The notes under the pieces are model-generated. The model did not search any database. It saw only the letters and a list, made by a program, of their open reading frames with translations, and was not told the DNA's origin. A DNA stretch of 64,000 bases from assembly GCA_037044905.1 (NCBI GenBank), contig JBAOKB010000182.1, positions 310,001-374,000 of the forward strand. The letters run 5' to 3'. Shown here in pieces: positions 33,699-46,700 of the stretch. Origin of the DNA: Hortaea werneckii. Lineage: Eukaryota; Ascomycota; Dothideomycetes; Mycosphaerellales; Teratosphaeriaceae. The translations under genes were made by a program, and so were the position numbers. The stretch's first letter is position 1. Every line of letters begins with the position of its first letter.

Positions 33699-36347
33699 TT
33701 ACTGTGGCGACTTGGTGTTGTTCTGACCGTTCCTGTTGTCGCGGTCGGCGAGGCCGAGGTTGCCCATACCGGTGCTAAGGAATGAGAAGTCGGCGCCGCT
33801 ACCGTCGTTGGTACCGTACTGCGCGCCACCGTAGCTGCCGTTGGAGTATCCTGGAGCGCCACCAGTGGCGGAGGCGTTGCTCTGGTTGAATGCCTGCTCG
33901 GCGCGAGCGTCAAAGCCGCCAGCCTGGCTTTGCATGCCACCGTTGGAGCCCATCTGCGCGTAGCCGCCCGGCATGTATGGGGACGGAGCACCTAGACCGC
34001 TCGGCAGGGCGTACGTAGATGGCGGGCCGAATGACTGACCACCGTAGCCACCGCCCATAGACTGCTGGCCGTACGCACCACTGCCCGGATTCATTGGCCC
34101 GTAGTTGCTGCTATCCATCGAGCCCATGGCCATGCTGGGTGGCGGGCCTGGAGGGGGTGGACCGCCGTAGGTGTTGCCGCCTGGGAAGTGAGTCATGCCG
34201 CCCTCGGCCACAACAGCAGCCTGGCTGCGAGAGGCGCCGCAGCGGAGACAGCTGACGTTCTTGGCGAAGTTGTGGTACGCGCAGCCTTCGTTACCGCACT
34301 TCCAGTCTCCAGCACGGAAGGGAACAACGCCACCACGGCCGCTAGAGGAGCCCATGCCGTAGCCAGAGCCATGCATATGAGGGCCGCCCATCATACCGGG
34401 GTGGCCGTAGCTCGGACCGCCGTAAGGGTTCGGGGGCATCCCGTACCCGCTGCTGTAGGGATCTGGTCCCTGGGCACCCTTCCATTTATAGTTAGTACGA
34501 CGCGTCAATTTGGGGGCAACTGCATACTCACCATAGCAGGGAAGGAGCAACGGAAGCATGCTGTGCGGCGCTGGAAGTTAGAGAAGCCACAGCTTGGGCA
34601 AGTCCAGTCGCCGGGACGCGGGCGGTTCTTGGATGGCGGGAATGGCGTGAGAAGCGGCGGGCCACCCGGGGGCTGGGAGGCAGCAGCACGGTCAAGGACC
34701 TTTGCGACAACAACAGTCAGTACATGACGCCAACGTATGTCTGGATGGTGACTACTTACGCGGCTGCTGGATGGAGAGACCTCGATGGCGCGGTCGTTGA
34801 GGGCGCGCCCGTTCATGCTGAGCGATTCTGCGGCCTTGGCGTTGTGTTAGTAATCAGTCTTATTTGATGTGCTATGCAGGGCAGCGGTCCGGCGGTGTTG
34901 GTGGTGTGGAGGTGTGATGTGGAAAGTTTGGGAATCAAGTTAAAAGTGGAGTGGCAAAGTCTGCAAGCTTCGAAAGCAGGCCAATGCATCAGGTGGGCAC
35001 ATGACGTCAAGCAAATTAAAGATCATTGTCAGGGGAGGGGATGAAGAGGTCAAAGCTCCACTGGTGATTCGGATGTGATGTGAAAGCGGAAGGAGCGATG
35101 GAGGGCCAAACGCGTGAAGTGAGGTTGAAAACTTACCTCCTCGTGGCTGCCGAAAACCACAAAGCCACTGCCGCTCGGCTTGCCGCCTTCTGGGGTACGC
35201 AGGGTCCAGAATGCGATCGGACGACCACCGTACTGTGTGAACCAGGATTCCAGCTCAGACTGCGTGGTGTCATGCGGTAGGCCGCTGAGGTGCAGGACCT
35301 TGGAACGCTCGCCGAGGAATGCCCTGACATCGCTGCGAGCATCGAGTGGGCGAGTCATTACGTCAGGAGTGCCGGCGGGGTTGTTCGCAGATGGACGAGA
35401 CTTCTGCACCAGCGAGCGCAGGCAGCGCGTCAGGGTGAGGGCCTCTTCGAGAGCGCGACGCGGCGAAGAAGGAGCAAGGGCCTGGAGATGGAAAGGAAGT
35501 CCACCAGTGACTTTTCCAGAGGAACGAACTTCCTCAACCTCCAGGCCGGCACAGATAGACGATAGAGTAGACGAGCTGAAAGCCAGAGTCTCGGGGTGGT
35601 GAGACTGGAAGGTCTGGTATTCGCCGCGAAGGCCGAACAGGACGGGGTGCTGCAGGTAGGCAGGGAGGACTACATTCTTGTCACGGGCCTCGCGCGGCAT
35701 CTGGACACGCAGGTCCCACGGAGTAAGGGTGACGAAGGCGAAGTTTGGCGCATCCGAAGGCTGAGCGTCCTTGTTGACGAGGTTCTCTTTGGCATAGGCG
35801 TCGAAGGCCATGATGGCATCACGGAAGGTCCCGGCATTGCGGACATGCTCCCAGTGAGGGTGGTCAGGGAGGTGCAGAGCGGAGTGATGGGCGTGTTAAC
35901 AGGTTTGACGAGCACACTCTGGTGGTGTAACTACATTTAATGGCAATGGAGTCAGCTTAATGTTCCTGCTAAAGGGCGAGCTGCATAAGCAGTCCAGGGG
36001 GTCCATGTGGCAGGTTCCATATATGCCGGATGATATGATGGGTTCAAACGCACCTCCGGCAGCGCAGGATCGCGGGCATCCACCACGACCCAGCCCAGTT
36101 CAATCACTTCTGCGCTGTCCTTTGTCACGTAGACGCCATGCTCATCACACGTTGTAGCCACGTGGATGACGCAATACTTGTCAAACGATTGTCCACTCTG
36201 CGCGGCAGCGTACTGGGTAGCGGCAGCAGCACTCTGGCTGCTCGTTCTTTCAGCAGGGTATCCGCCCTGCGGCATTGTTGGTGCGCCCTGAGCAGCTTGG
36301 GCGGGATAGTTGCCAGTATACGGCTGGGAAGGTGTAGGAGTAGTCAT
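33699..36347 (-). CDS. Pseudo-exonuclease / RRM / RanBP2 zinc-finger RNA-binding protein (one frame break)
   Basis: Five exons (36054-36347, 35137-35930, 34760-34834, 34532-34699, 33699-34478) join to 703 aa. Order: Gln/Ala-rich start; RNase T/ERI-1-like fold (KYCVIHVATTCDEHGVYVT, AEVIELGWVVVDA, LVKPVNTPITPLCTSL, FRDAIMAFD, YLQHPVLFGLRGEYQ); RRM (KVLHLSGLPHDTTQSELESW, FWTLRTPEGGKPSGSGF); two RanBP2-type zinc fingers (GDWTCPSCGFSNFQRRTACF and GDWKCGNEGCAYHNFAKNVS); and a Gly/Tyr/Pro/Met-rich low-complexity tail. A base is missing near 35853, splitting TSLTTLT from WEHVRNAGTF. The family is conserved across filamentous fungi and is annotated there as asparagine-rich or RanBP2-type proteins. The exonuclease active-site Asp and Glu are replaced, so an RNA- or protein-binding role is likely. 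Confidence 0.85.
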
Positions 36348-37755
36348 GTTTCCGATATTGATTCTTTTCCCTAAACGCCGAACGCCCTTTTATACACACT
36401 TAGGATGCCGTCGTGAGATGATGGTCGGATGGGGGAGGGATCACGTGCAGCGCGTCCGCGGTGAAGAGGATTCGTGATGTGAGGAACTGTTCACTGTTTA
36501 GTTCTTGCCTAAAGCGAATCCGAGACGCTCCGACCAGGAGGCAACGGCAGCAGCAGCGGCAGCGGACAGCGGACACAGCGGCTCGCTCTTGCTTCGGCGG
36601 TGGAGGTGGAGGCGGAGGTGGATTGATGCCTCGGGGTGCAAGGGGCGGGTGGTAATGGCAATGGCAATGGCAAGGGCGGAGGAGGGCGGGCGGGCGTGAA
36701 AGTCGGAAGATGGAAAGGACGACTTGGGAAGGACAGCTCAGTGCAGGCAGGTGCAGTAGGTCCTCAAATTTACTCCGAGTCGTTGCCGTTTCAGCGTTCC
36801 CGTTTTAGCGCGGCACTTGGACCTGAACCCCCTGCTAGCGCCGCTGTCATGCATCCTCTCACCCTCGAACGCGGCCGAGAGACATCGGGTTTCCAGTACA
36901 ACTACCTCCGTACTAGTAGTCTGTATTGCACCAAGTGAAGCACACACACACGCAGGCGAACGTGCAAGCGATCAGGAAGACCAAGTGTCACAGCGTTGAC
37001 TGACGCCTTTTATGTTGAATCGGTAATGATTGCCAGCTCAGCTACTAAGAACGTATCCCCTCACTCCCACACTCAACAGGAAAGCTCCTGCCCGAAATGC
37101 GGGTTCCATCGAAACATTGCATGCATGAGAGGTGCAATTACGATGCCTGCCGACCCCGGCGGCAAGCGACATCCCGTCCCCTTCATGTCCGTAGACCGTA
37201 AACCCGGCCCGTAGGCGGCGTCGATACATACACTACTACTACTGTACTACCTACTTACTGGCTTGGCTTGCAAACCACCTCGAGGTGGTGATGTCTTGTA
37301 CTGTGCATCAGACACTCCCTTCGTCAACCATGAGCATCAGATGGCCTCCTCGTGCAAGCCTGCAGTCGCCATCTTGCTCTGTGGGACGTGGCCGATCCGA
37401 AACGTGCAGATAACCATGTGCCCGCCACCCTCGGGTCGCCGCTCGTAGGAGCCGGGTGAACGCCTTGAGGTCGCACGTGTGGGACGCCGACCGTCGTACA
37501 GACCGCATTTTCAGCCCTGCAGACCTCCCAAACCAGCAGCATCACCAATCATCCATCACCGATGACTTGGTGGCCACCAGAAGCATCGCCGGCGCCGGGC
37601 TCAGCTGTCACAAATGAGTACCTGCAGCTCGCACTGAAAAGACCGGTCGAACAGGGGCGTCCCCGCCAACTCATTGGTTGCACCTGTGTCCCGGACCATG
37701 ACAATTGAAATCATTCGCGTACAGCGTCAACGTGAATCCAGGCGCTCGGGAAATC
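36348..37755. other. Intergenic, 1.4 kb
   Basis: Promoter side of the RNA-binding protein gene and 3' flank of lanosterol synthase. It has GGT/GGC-rich purine-skewed sequence near 36600-36720, a 16-bp perfect palindrome at 37274-37289, and ACT trinucleotide runs near 37230-37260. No supported gene. Confidence 0.55.
37274..37289. repeat. 16-bp perfect palindrome
   Basis: ACCACCTCGAGGTGGT reads the same on both strands and has an XhoI-type CTCGAG core. It could bind a dimeric regulator; no partner copy was seen. Confidence 0.4.
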
Positions 37756-40195
37756 TCAAGCATGCCCGTTCATCTCCGTGTTGCCAAAGTGACTCGCGTA
37801 CATACCGAGCGCCTTGATCGGGAAGATGAACTTGTAATTTGGGTAAGAGATCATGCTGTGAACAGGTCAGTGTCTGTCGCGGATGCTCGAGGCTTGTGTA
37901 GACGAGCACGTGCGACTTACCAGCTCTTATTGAACACGCCTTCGATGCCTTCCTGCAGCCACTCGCCGTTTGGCTGCTGCCTGTGCATCAGCAGCTTGAC
38001 AGCTCGTTCGACAGGCTCCTTCTCTGGATATTGTGCCTCGATCAGAGCGATAATAACCCAGGCAGTCTGCACCACCTGCGAGCCTTCTGGATGCTGACAC
38101 CATTTGCCAGTCTCGCAACTCTTGTACGACTCACCCCAACCACCGTCCTCATTCTGCTTGTCAAGGAAAAATTGGCAAGCTCGTCGGACCCGCTCACTGT
38201 TGGAGTAACTCTCGCCTTGTGTCTTCAGGCTTTCAAGGGCGAACATGCCAGCGTAAGTGAAGCATATGGCCCAGCTACCGTACCATGAGCCATCTGCACG
38301 CTGATTTGTACGTATCCAAGCGACTGCGCGGGTTATAAATCGTTCTATGTCTGCGGCGCGGTAGTTGGGATATAGCTCGTGGAACAGGTGGAGACCAGTC
38401 ACGCACGCCGTTGTGCATTCCGGGTAATCGTACTCGACCATGATGCGCCCGAACACTTCAGCAGCGTTCAGATACTCCATCTGTTCGCTACCTCTGGCTG
38501 GTTCATATGAACTGCAACCTCCCGATTTGTTTTGCATAGTCAAAAGGATATCCACTGCCCATTGCAATCGCTGTAGGGGTATGACTTCTGGGAAAAGCTT
38601 CTTGCCAGAACGGTTCGGGTCAGCCATGGTTTGCAGGATGAGAGAGGACTTCAATGCTTCCGCTGTACAATCAGACACCGTGTAGCCTTGGTCCGGTTGC
38701 TGAAGCCCCATGCTCCTCTGCGTGGATGGCGGTAGCCAAGCTCAGGGCCTGTCTTTGCTGTTGGCGGCTCAGAGTAAGCCGAAGACTTCTCGTACCCGAC
38801 AGGATGTTCAACGAATTGCTGACTCTCTAGGAACTGCAGCGCCTTCAACAGTGTCTTGTGATGCTGTGGTTTCGGTGCTAGGTCGGCCTCCACTGCTGCC
38901 TGTATGGCAAAGGCCGTGTCCCAGGTCTGCACGCCGTTCGTTCCATTCATCATCATACCATTTCCGCTCACCCACAGAAAGTCGTGCATGCGCTCCCGGT
39001 GTCGCTTGACTGAATAAGCTCCCGGTCCTTGCTCGATGTAGCACGCAAGCAGTTGCATGGGGCCATTAACAGGAGCCAGATTGGCATAATCAGAGTTCGC
39101 ATCTTCGATTTCAATGAGCTTCCACGCCCATCGCTCGGCCTTCTCGACCAGCCAGTTGAAACGGAGGAAAGGGATATAGAAGAGCACAAGGAAGTAGTTG
39201 ATCAGATTCAGAACCCAGGTCTTGGGGTGATAGTTGTCCATGTCACTGATGGCGTTGCGGTATCGTGGCCAAGCGATCTCCTCGTAGGGTTGGGTAAAAA
39301 GCTCTTGTCGTAACTCACGAATGAGAGGATCGGAGTCTGCCTTCGGGTACTGCCACTTCTTGGACCAGATAAAGCCCATAGGAAGGTAGACCATGCGCAT
39401 GTGAATCCACCATCGCCAAGGAGAAATCGGCACCCAATCTGGCAATAGCCACAGCTCAGGTGGCACCGGGTTGACAACATCCCAGTCCATGACACCGAGA
39501 ACAGACAGCCAAAATTTGGCCCAGTGCGGACCATTGAGCGCGCTACCGAGACCGTACAGGCAGGCTCGAGCCTTGCGCATGCGCGGATCCTCAGGAGATA
39601 CTCCAAGCAACCTCAAAGTCGTGTAGTTCATGGCGGTTCCGAATACCGAAGAGTCACCTTCGATGTGCAGGCCCCAGCCGCCATCGCCACCGTTCTTGCT
39701 CCCGATATTCTGCACGCTGAAGATATAGCGCACGACCTCAGTCTGCTCTGCCTGCGTTAACGGCAGACCTGTCGAGTAAAGTGTGATGATAAGACCTGGA
39801 AGCAGGAACAAGGGTCCGCCGTATTCGCAGCCCCAATTTCCTGGCTCCAGTTGTAGGTGCGAGAAGAATTTCAGACCATTCTCAGCAGCTTGCTGTGGTG
39901 TCTTTGCAGGTTCGAGTTCAGGCAGACCCTACAGAGTGATGAGCATTAGTAGTTCCCATGTTCCACAGAGATTAAAAGCACCTACTGTGTCAAGACCCAG
40001 GTGGTATTTGTCGGCTGTCGTTTGAGGCCATTTCTTTAGTTCCTCGTCTGTCTGCAAATAATGCCATGTTTGGCGACCCTGGTCATCTTGGAGTCTCCAA
40101 CGACTATAGTCGGTCTTTGGATCCTCGATCTGTTTAGTATGCCCTGTCGATCCATTAGGAGCACCATTTTGGGCAGTGCGCCGTGTCGTCGCCAT
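37756..40195 (-). CDS. ERG7: Lanosterol synthase (oxidosqualene cyclase; one frame break)
   Basis: Cyclises 2,3-oxidosqualene to lanosterol in the ER/lipid-droplet sterol pathway. Exons 39986-40195, 37921-39928 and 37756-37855 give 772 aa after correction. QW-type repeats are visible (PGNWGCEYGGPLFLLPG, GDGGWGLHIEG, ADGSWYGSWAICF, DGGWGESY, PNGEWLQEG). The catalytic acid motif is VSDCTAEA near residue 490, followed by MQNKSGGCSSYE. A base is missing near 38696, inside GAWGFSN/DQGYTVSD, which would otherwise split the enzyme just before the active-site Asp. The last junction yields FNKSCMISYPNYKF and the normal ending NTEMNGHA. The gene is essential for ergosterol, and the surrounding sequence is fully conserved, so an indel error is likely. 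Confidence 0.94.
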
Positions 40196-40681
40196 GATGA
40201 AGCTGCAATCTCAGCGATAATCTTCACTGCTCTTGAAGAGTTAAGATCACGCGCTTCATAGCATCAGAATTTTGATGCGTGAAGTTCTGGCAAAGCTGTG
40301 GTTGGGCAAAGTACTACCCGTGGACCACTGCTACGGTGAAGAAGTCGTTCGATACATGCAGGTACACCCGCAGAGCCGCTTAGACACCTATTCCCGTTCA
40401 AATTTAAGATTTACCGCATGGGCCTCCGATATCCATTACCGAAACAAGAGTACAAGCGGGGTAGCAACGATATTTACCTTACATAGTACATTTCGTCTTA
40501 CCCCGGCTACTTCTACTAGCAGGTGAGCGCATGCACTCATCAAGAGGCACTCTACTGCGTTTATTCACCAGATCACATCACTTTCTCACTGGTAGGGAGG
40601 AGAACGCACGGTCACGCATATCCCACTCGACTTCAGCTCCAGCGGGCCGCTTGTTTCCAAAACACCTTCATCACACTCCTC
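40196..40681. promoter_or_regulatory. Divergent promoter, ERG7 / PSI-domain gene
   Basis: 486 bp between head-to-head starts. It contains ACATAGTACA (40481-40490), part of the recurrent intergenic motif set. No sterol-response-like site was recognised with confidence. Confidence 0.5.
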
Positions 40682-41175
40682 ATGGACCCGCAAGATCGCT
40701 TATCTGCCTGCTGGGCGATCAAGAATGTCAAAAGTGCACTCACAGTAGACATGGCTGTGGCTGGTGTCCCTTCAGCGGGACATGCGTACCGACATCGACC
40801 CTACTCAAGCCGCTATCGCATCCAAACACGTGCCCCTTGGCCGCTGAGCGCTTCGAATTGCGCACCAAGGCGCTGGGATGCGGCTGTTCAACAACCACTC
40901 TTCTAAGTGTTGTCGTCACTGTCTTTGCGACTATCATAGCCTTGGCGGTTCTCTACGTCCTTGGACTCGGCGTGGCTTCTGTCAGCCGAAAAGCGCTACT
41001 TGGCTCCTGGAGCGGTTGGGAGCTTGAAATTGAGGACGATGCATCTCGTCGTGGGCATGCTTGGAGGAGGAGCAATGGTTTGACACGATTCTTCCGCCGA
41101 CGGCAGCTTGCTCTCACCGCAGAAAGCGAGCAAGAGCGAATGACGGAACGCACAAGGCTGATGGGCCCTCGTTAA
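40682..41175 (+). CDS. PSI-domain single-pass membrane protein (one frame break)
   Basis: MDPQDRLSACWAIKECQKC followed by HGCGWCPFSGTC is a plexin-semaphorin-integrin type cysteine knot, with six or more Cys spaced as in small fungal PSI-domain proteins. A later CPLAAERFELRTKALGC block is also typical. One hydrophobic helix (TLLSVVVTVFATIIALAVLY) precedes a basic cytosolic tail (RRSNGLTRFFRRRQ), so the Cys-rich part should face the lumen or outside. The frame breaks near 40722: one A is missing in GATCAAGAATG. Corrected length is 164 aa from the ATG at 40682. The open frame extends further upstream to about 40523 but without domain sequence. Function unknown. Confidence 0.75.
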
Positions 41176-41359
41176 ACCCAATACGCTTATACGATCGGCG
41201 CCGTACGAGGCCGACATCTGCAACTGGAAGCCACTATTGTGAAGTTTCGATTTTGTTTTGATACATGACAACAAACGAACTTGCTTATGGGCGAGGTTTT
41301 CATTTACTTGTTCTTCATTTGCAGGTTGTTCACTTACATATTGTACATAGTGCCATTGG

Positions 41360-43135
41360 CTATCGCCCGATGTATTTCAACTCCAAATACCGGAAGGGCA
41401 CATATGCAATAGCAGTGACAGCGAGCGTCAGTTCGTTGGCCACGTCACCACCCGAAGAGCCGATTCGCGCGCCAACAGGTCCAACGTACCTGGAGATTTG
41501 TCAGTATATCTTAGCACCATGTTTGTGCACTACTTACCATGTCTGGACCAGCCCCATGATCCACATGACCACACCGAGGGCGAAAGCGCAAAATGCGGCA
41601 ACTCCAACCGGCAGTTTCTCAGGATCATTCCAGCCCTCGAGGTCATAATTGGCGAAATTTCCTTTCCTAAAGATGTAGTGCTCGCAGAACAAGATCACCT
41701 GCGATGCATTAGCGCTGCTAATCAGTGGCGTAGCGGGAGACTTACGAAGTAGCTAGTACACCAGTATCCAAGCATGGACAGGAAGTTCTCAAGGTAGGCC
41801 TGTAGCTGCTTTCGGCCTGCCAGGGAGAGGGCGACGATTACTCCAAAGCACAAAATCGTCCACACAAACCTGGGCATCCTGGCGAAAGGCCGCGCGAATT
41901 GCTGGCATGAAATCGCGGCGCTGTATGTGTTGATACTGAAGGGTGAGTTCAGCATTGATGTCTTACTCACATCTTTTAGCTCTTCTCTCAACTTACATGT
42001 TACAATTGATCCCGGAGAGCACAAGCAAAACCAACAAAAACTTCGCAAAGCCGTACGGATACAACGCCTCTTGAAGCAGGAACCCCAAACCTTGATTTTC
42101 ATATATGTCATTCCAGTCCGGGCGGTTGTTGAGCGCCGAGGACACGACGCATCCTGCGACCATGCCGATGCTGGTAGGGATCGAGATGCCCAGCGTTGTG
42201 AAGAAAAAGACCTTCACCCGGCTTACGTTGACCGGATAGCTGACGTAGTAGTCACTGGCGATTGTACACCAGCTGGCAGATGATCCATAGACCACAGCTA
42301 TCAAGCTGAGGACCTGACCGCTGAGATCTGCTCCAGCAAGGTCAGTGGGACTGTTGTCCGCGTAGCGTCCGGTTTGCCCGAAGATGATGAGGAAAATGAC
42401 CAGGTAGATGGCCCAAGCGTATCGCTCGTAGATCAAGATCATCTTGAGACCGGCAAAGCTGACAACCAGACTGACAATGGCGATGATGATGACGCCAACT
42501 GCGATTGGGATGGATCCATCGGAAGCAGCGACCAGCGCGATACCTCCAGTAATGCAACCCGCAGCGCTCCAGCCCAGCTGTTGAATGACGTTAAGGGCAG
42601 CGACGACCTTGTTCGGCCACCATCCCATGGAATATCTGCTGATGGAAATCTGCCGAAGTCCAGTGGCAGCACCTAAGGTCGCACTGAAGGCCGAGACTGC
42701 ACCTCCAAGCAGGGAAGCGAAAATGACAATGAGGATGCTCTGCTTGAGTGAAAGGCCGAACTGCCAGCCCAAGAAGCCAGTAGAGAAGCAGGACAAGTTC
42801 ATGGTCCCGCTAGCCCATAGCAGGGCCATACCAAGCTGCGAAGCCCACGTCATAGGCTGGCGTTCGTCTGGCAGTTTGCGGTCAATGGCCTCGCTCTCAA
42901 TGCCGAGCTTCCTGTCCATCGCAGACTCCCAGCTGCGTAATTTGGAGAGGATGCCATTGTCCTGGCGTATTATCGTGCCCTGATATTCCTGCTCGCTAGA
43001 TGGTGAGCGGCTTTCGACATCGACGGTCGACTGGGCAAACTTCTCTTCGGCGGTCAGAGGGCGCTGAAGAGATTTTGAAGCCGCTGCCGAAGAAATCGCA
43101 GGCTCCCCCAGTTGCTTCTCCTCGTCGTAGGGCAT
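41360..43135 (-). CDS. FCY2: Purine-cytosine permease (NCS1 family, Fcy2 type)
   Basis: Proton-coupled uptake of adenine, guanine, hypoxanthine and cytosine at the plasma membrane is expected from the family. Exons 41997-43135, 41746-41935, 41538-41698 and 41360-41489 join in frame to 539 aa, with introns of 61, 47 and 48 nt. About 12 membrane helices are visible. The N-terminal tail is acidic and Ser-rich. Signature blocks are WASGTMNLSCFSTGFLGW, ISRYSMGWWPNKVVAALNV, SWCTIASDYYVSYP, INCNIINTYSAAISCQQF and GYWCTSYFVILFCEHY, ending AFALGVVMWIMGLVQTWYVG. No frame break. The neighbour upstream is unrelated. Confidence 0.92.
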
Positions 43136-43721
43136 TTTTGATTAACTAGTGAAGCCTTCAAAAGGATGCGACGAGGACCTCTGCCAACATGGGTGCTTGA
43201 AAGCTCAGGTGGTGTCGTGTGCCGAGACGCACATGGGCGCACGAGCAGAGCGTTTGTGCTTTAACCCGTGTGCCGCCTCCACCGTCGCGGTGACGCTACG
43301 GCCTCATAGGGAAGCTCTTGGACGGGAAGCTTATCTAGGCTTGTCTTTCGAGAAGCCTTCTGGGCGCACTGGGCAGCCCGTACCTGACTGCCGACGCAAT
43401 GGCTTGGCAAGCGCAAGGGCTTCAGCCACTCAAAATTTCACATCAAGCGGGAAAGGCACCGTAATCGGAGAATGCCGGTGCAGACGCCGCTCTTATCGTG
43501 TGGGCTGTGCATCGCAGCACCGCGAATTGATAACGGTGGACATGGGCTGTCTCGACCGTCACTACTAGACACTGTAACAAGTCACGAGATGTTATCAAAA
43601 GCGCTTTCGCTGTGGAAGTAAAATGTGGACTCTATGAGCCTCTGAAGACGTGTTCTATTATTGTACAAAGCAACACCACCAACGCCACGCTAGGAACGCG
43701 ATGATACGCGATGCGTTACGC
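43136..43721. other. Intergenic, 586 bp
   Basis: Promoter of the permease gene and 3' flank of the next minus-strand gene. Nothing further seen. Confidence 0.6.
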
Positions 43722-46700
43722 TCACGGTAGCTTCTCCATCTCCTCGCGTTGCCTCAGATATTCCTTCGCTAAACCATCACCGCTCTTACTGCTCAGGCTC
43801 ATCCAATGGTGGGCAACACACATGGTGGCTGGGTCGCATCGACTTGGATCTTGATTCTTCCGCCACTTGCTTTCCAACTCTTCCTTGAAGACATCTCTGG
43901 GCCTAGCGAAAGGCGCAACGATATGATCCATCAAGTCTGGATTGGTGAGGTATAAGGTTGCCAACTCCCGCTGTGCCACGTGGTTCCCTTCCCTTGCTGT
44001 GATCTGGAGCAAATATCCTGCATCCGCCATACTGTAGCGCAACACATCTTCCGCTGAAGATGAACGGCCTGATAAGGTGAAAGCGGCGGAATCACGCTGT
44101 TGCTGCGCGCTCGATGGTGACCGTCCATGCCCACGATTGTTCGAATGATATGCGATGATACTGTCGGCGGTTTCGACCATGAACTTGCAGGTGTCCTGTT
44201 TCAGCTGTGTGATGGCGACGGCAGCGTTCCAAAAGGCTTTCCCTTGTTCCTATCGACTCCAGAAACTGAGCCGGGACGAGCGCGGCAATGTATTGCAAAT
44301 CCCGAAAAATAGTATTTGGTCGTAGTGTAGGATTTGGCAAATAGACTGCGAAAGCTCGAGACAAGATCGTCTTCTGAAGGATGTGCGTTCTTGGCTAATC
44401 TTTGATACGATCGCAGTCCGGGTGTCGAATCAGGCTCCTCCAACTTGTCGTTGACGCCCATTTGCAGGGCTAGGAGTTGGCTGATTTCATCTAATTTGAA
44501 AAGCTTGGACAATGGATCAGTGAAAGCGGAGAAAGTTCTGAGCATGTGGCTGATGCTTGAGGAGTAGTCGAACGGTAGGCCTTCGGTCTTTTTGTGCGAA
44601 ACGTGCGCCGGCTCTTGCATTGTACTTGGCGGTCCAGGAACATCGCGAAGGGAATCTCTGGAGAGCTCGCCACCGAGACCGGTCCAGAAAGCGTGATCTG
44701 TCTCACTGCCATCGACAAACATGCACGAAGCCACATCGCTGAGCAGAAAGCTTGTCAGGTCCCTCTTCAGCCGATCCATTTCGTTCTGGACAGGTTGAGG
44801 TTCGTGGGATATTGTCTTGCTCGGATGGCCCATCATGGGAGCCGTACGTGATCCAATACTAGTTGCGCTAGAGGCCGAATTGCCTTCCGTCACAGCTGGA
44901 GACCAGAATGGTGTTGAAGATCTGTGCGTGAGGGTGGGGCTTCTTGAATCAAATATGTCGTGCGAACTTGTACTTGACAGTGCATATGATGCGCTGGAGG
45001 CAGACCCAATGCTCCCAGGGACGTCCGTCTTCAAGGTCAGCCGATCGGTCCGGCCGCCAATTGCCTGTCCAGACGTGGGGCGGTCGAAAGTCCTATGAGC
45101 GACTGTCGCACTTGGCGCTGGAGACCAAGAGGTGAAGAGGGCATTTGAAAGAAGCAGAGCACTTTCGGCGCTGGTGGCTCGTTCCACACACTTTCTGATC
45201 TCCATGGCGAGCCTATGAAGACGTTCCTCACCTTTGCAAAGGTTTTCGATATTGTTTGTGTCCATCCAAGAAATGGTGCTACGGGCTTGGTCGTCACTTA
45301 ATTTGTTAGGACCGCCCTGGTGCGGCAGGGCGCTCATGATCTCCAATATCTGCGCCTCAGTCTTCAAGTGAAAGCTGGCAGTTAGCCTAGATGCGCTCCA
45401 ATGTCGTAATGGAGGAGCTGCTCGCGTTTGGCCTCCACGCTTTGGCTTTCCCATCACACGAAGAGCGCCGGCAACGCAGCGGGCTTCGTCGTACAGCGCA
45501 GAAGTCCTGACATCAGACACAAACCACATCCGATTCCGCAGTCGCTCTAGCGTGTGTTTGAATCGTTTCAGAGCGGCAGCATCAGAATCCAGCGTGGGTT
45601 GAATCAGGCGCAATGACCGGTCGTAGAGTTGCATCGTCGATTCACTGTACTCGAGCGACCGTTCCGCCTCACTCATCATAGCTTCCAATGCTGTTGCCAT
45701 GGAGCTATCGATAGTTTCACTTGTATGTAAGTGCTGCAGCTGATAAAGACGCTCCAGCCAGTAATGAGCTCCGAGGAAATCTCCTATTGCCTCAGAACTT
45801 CGAATGCGTCTCTCTAACGCCTGCGTGAGATCTTCATAGCAATCCTCGACAGGTGCGTATTGGTTGATGTCCTCGTCAGCTTCGAAGTCCTGTGCCAATG
45901 CGTCGACTATGCCAATACACTGGCGAACACGTCTTGGATGTGACCTTTCGGCCTTCATCTTGTTAGGGTTTGCGCCGCATTCAGCTGTCTCGGACTGCAA
46001 GTCTAAGCTTAACCATTCGGTGCGGGCTGAACCAAGTGAAAGCTGATCCTCCAGTGTGTGTGCGGCCTCCAGGAGCTGGCTTTCGTCGCCGGCCAAAGCT
46101 TCTGATTGCATATTTGCTTGCGTGCTTCCCGAGGGGTTTCCGCTAAAGGTATCCGGATGAGTCTCACCTACCTTGAGTGCCTCGTGCTGCCATATCGGCT
46201 GCGTTTGCGTGATTGTAGGCAACGCGGCAGAATTCTGGAACAGCGAAAATCCAGATACAGAGGAAGCCGAGGATCGAACGCCGGAGTGCAAGGTATTAAT
46301 ATCCGAGAGAAGAGACGATGGCCGTCTCTGAGGGTATAGTGCCCTTATCATTCTCACGATCTCTATAGCCGGCAGCGTCACACGAGGACAACGAGCATGG
46401 GACTGCTTGGGTTGCGGTAGAGGCTGAAGGCTGCTCAAGCGAGCCATGATAGCTTGCACACGGTGAATGGCCTGAGAAGGAACGCTTGTGCCATATTTCC
46501 TGTTGTTCTGATCAGCATCTCAGCACCGACGCTTCACTGCTGCACCCACCAAGAATAAGTGACATCGAAAACGACCTTCTGCGCTCTGTTGGCCACTTCA
46601 CGAAGTATACGTTGGCGTGCAATGTCTGATATGTGCAGCTCAGACACGATATCGAAAGCCTTTGCGTCGTCAGTCGATGCTTTGCCGATCCAGTAATTCA

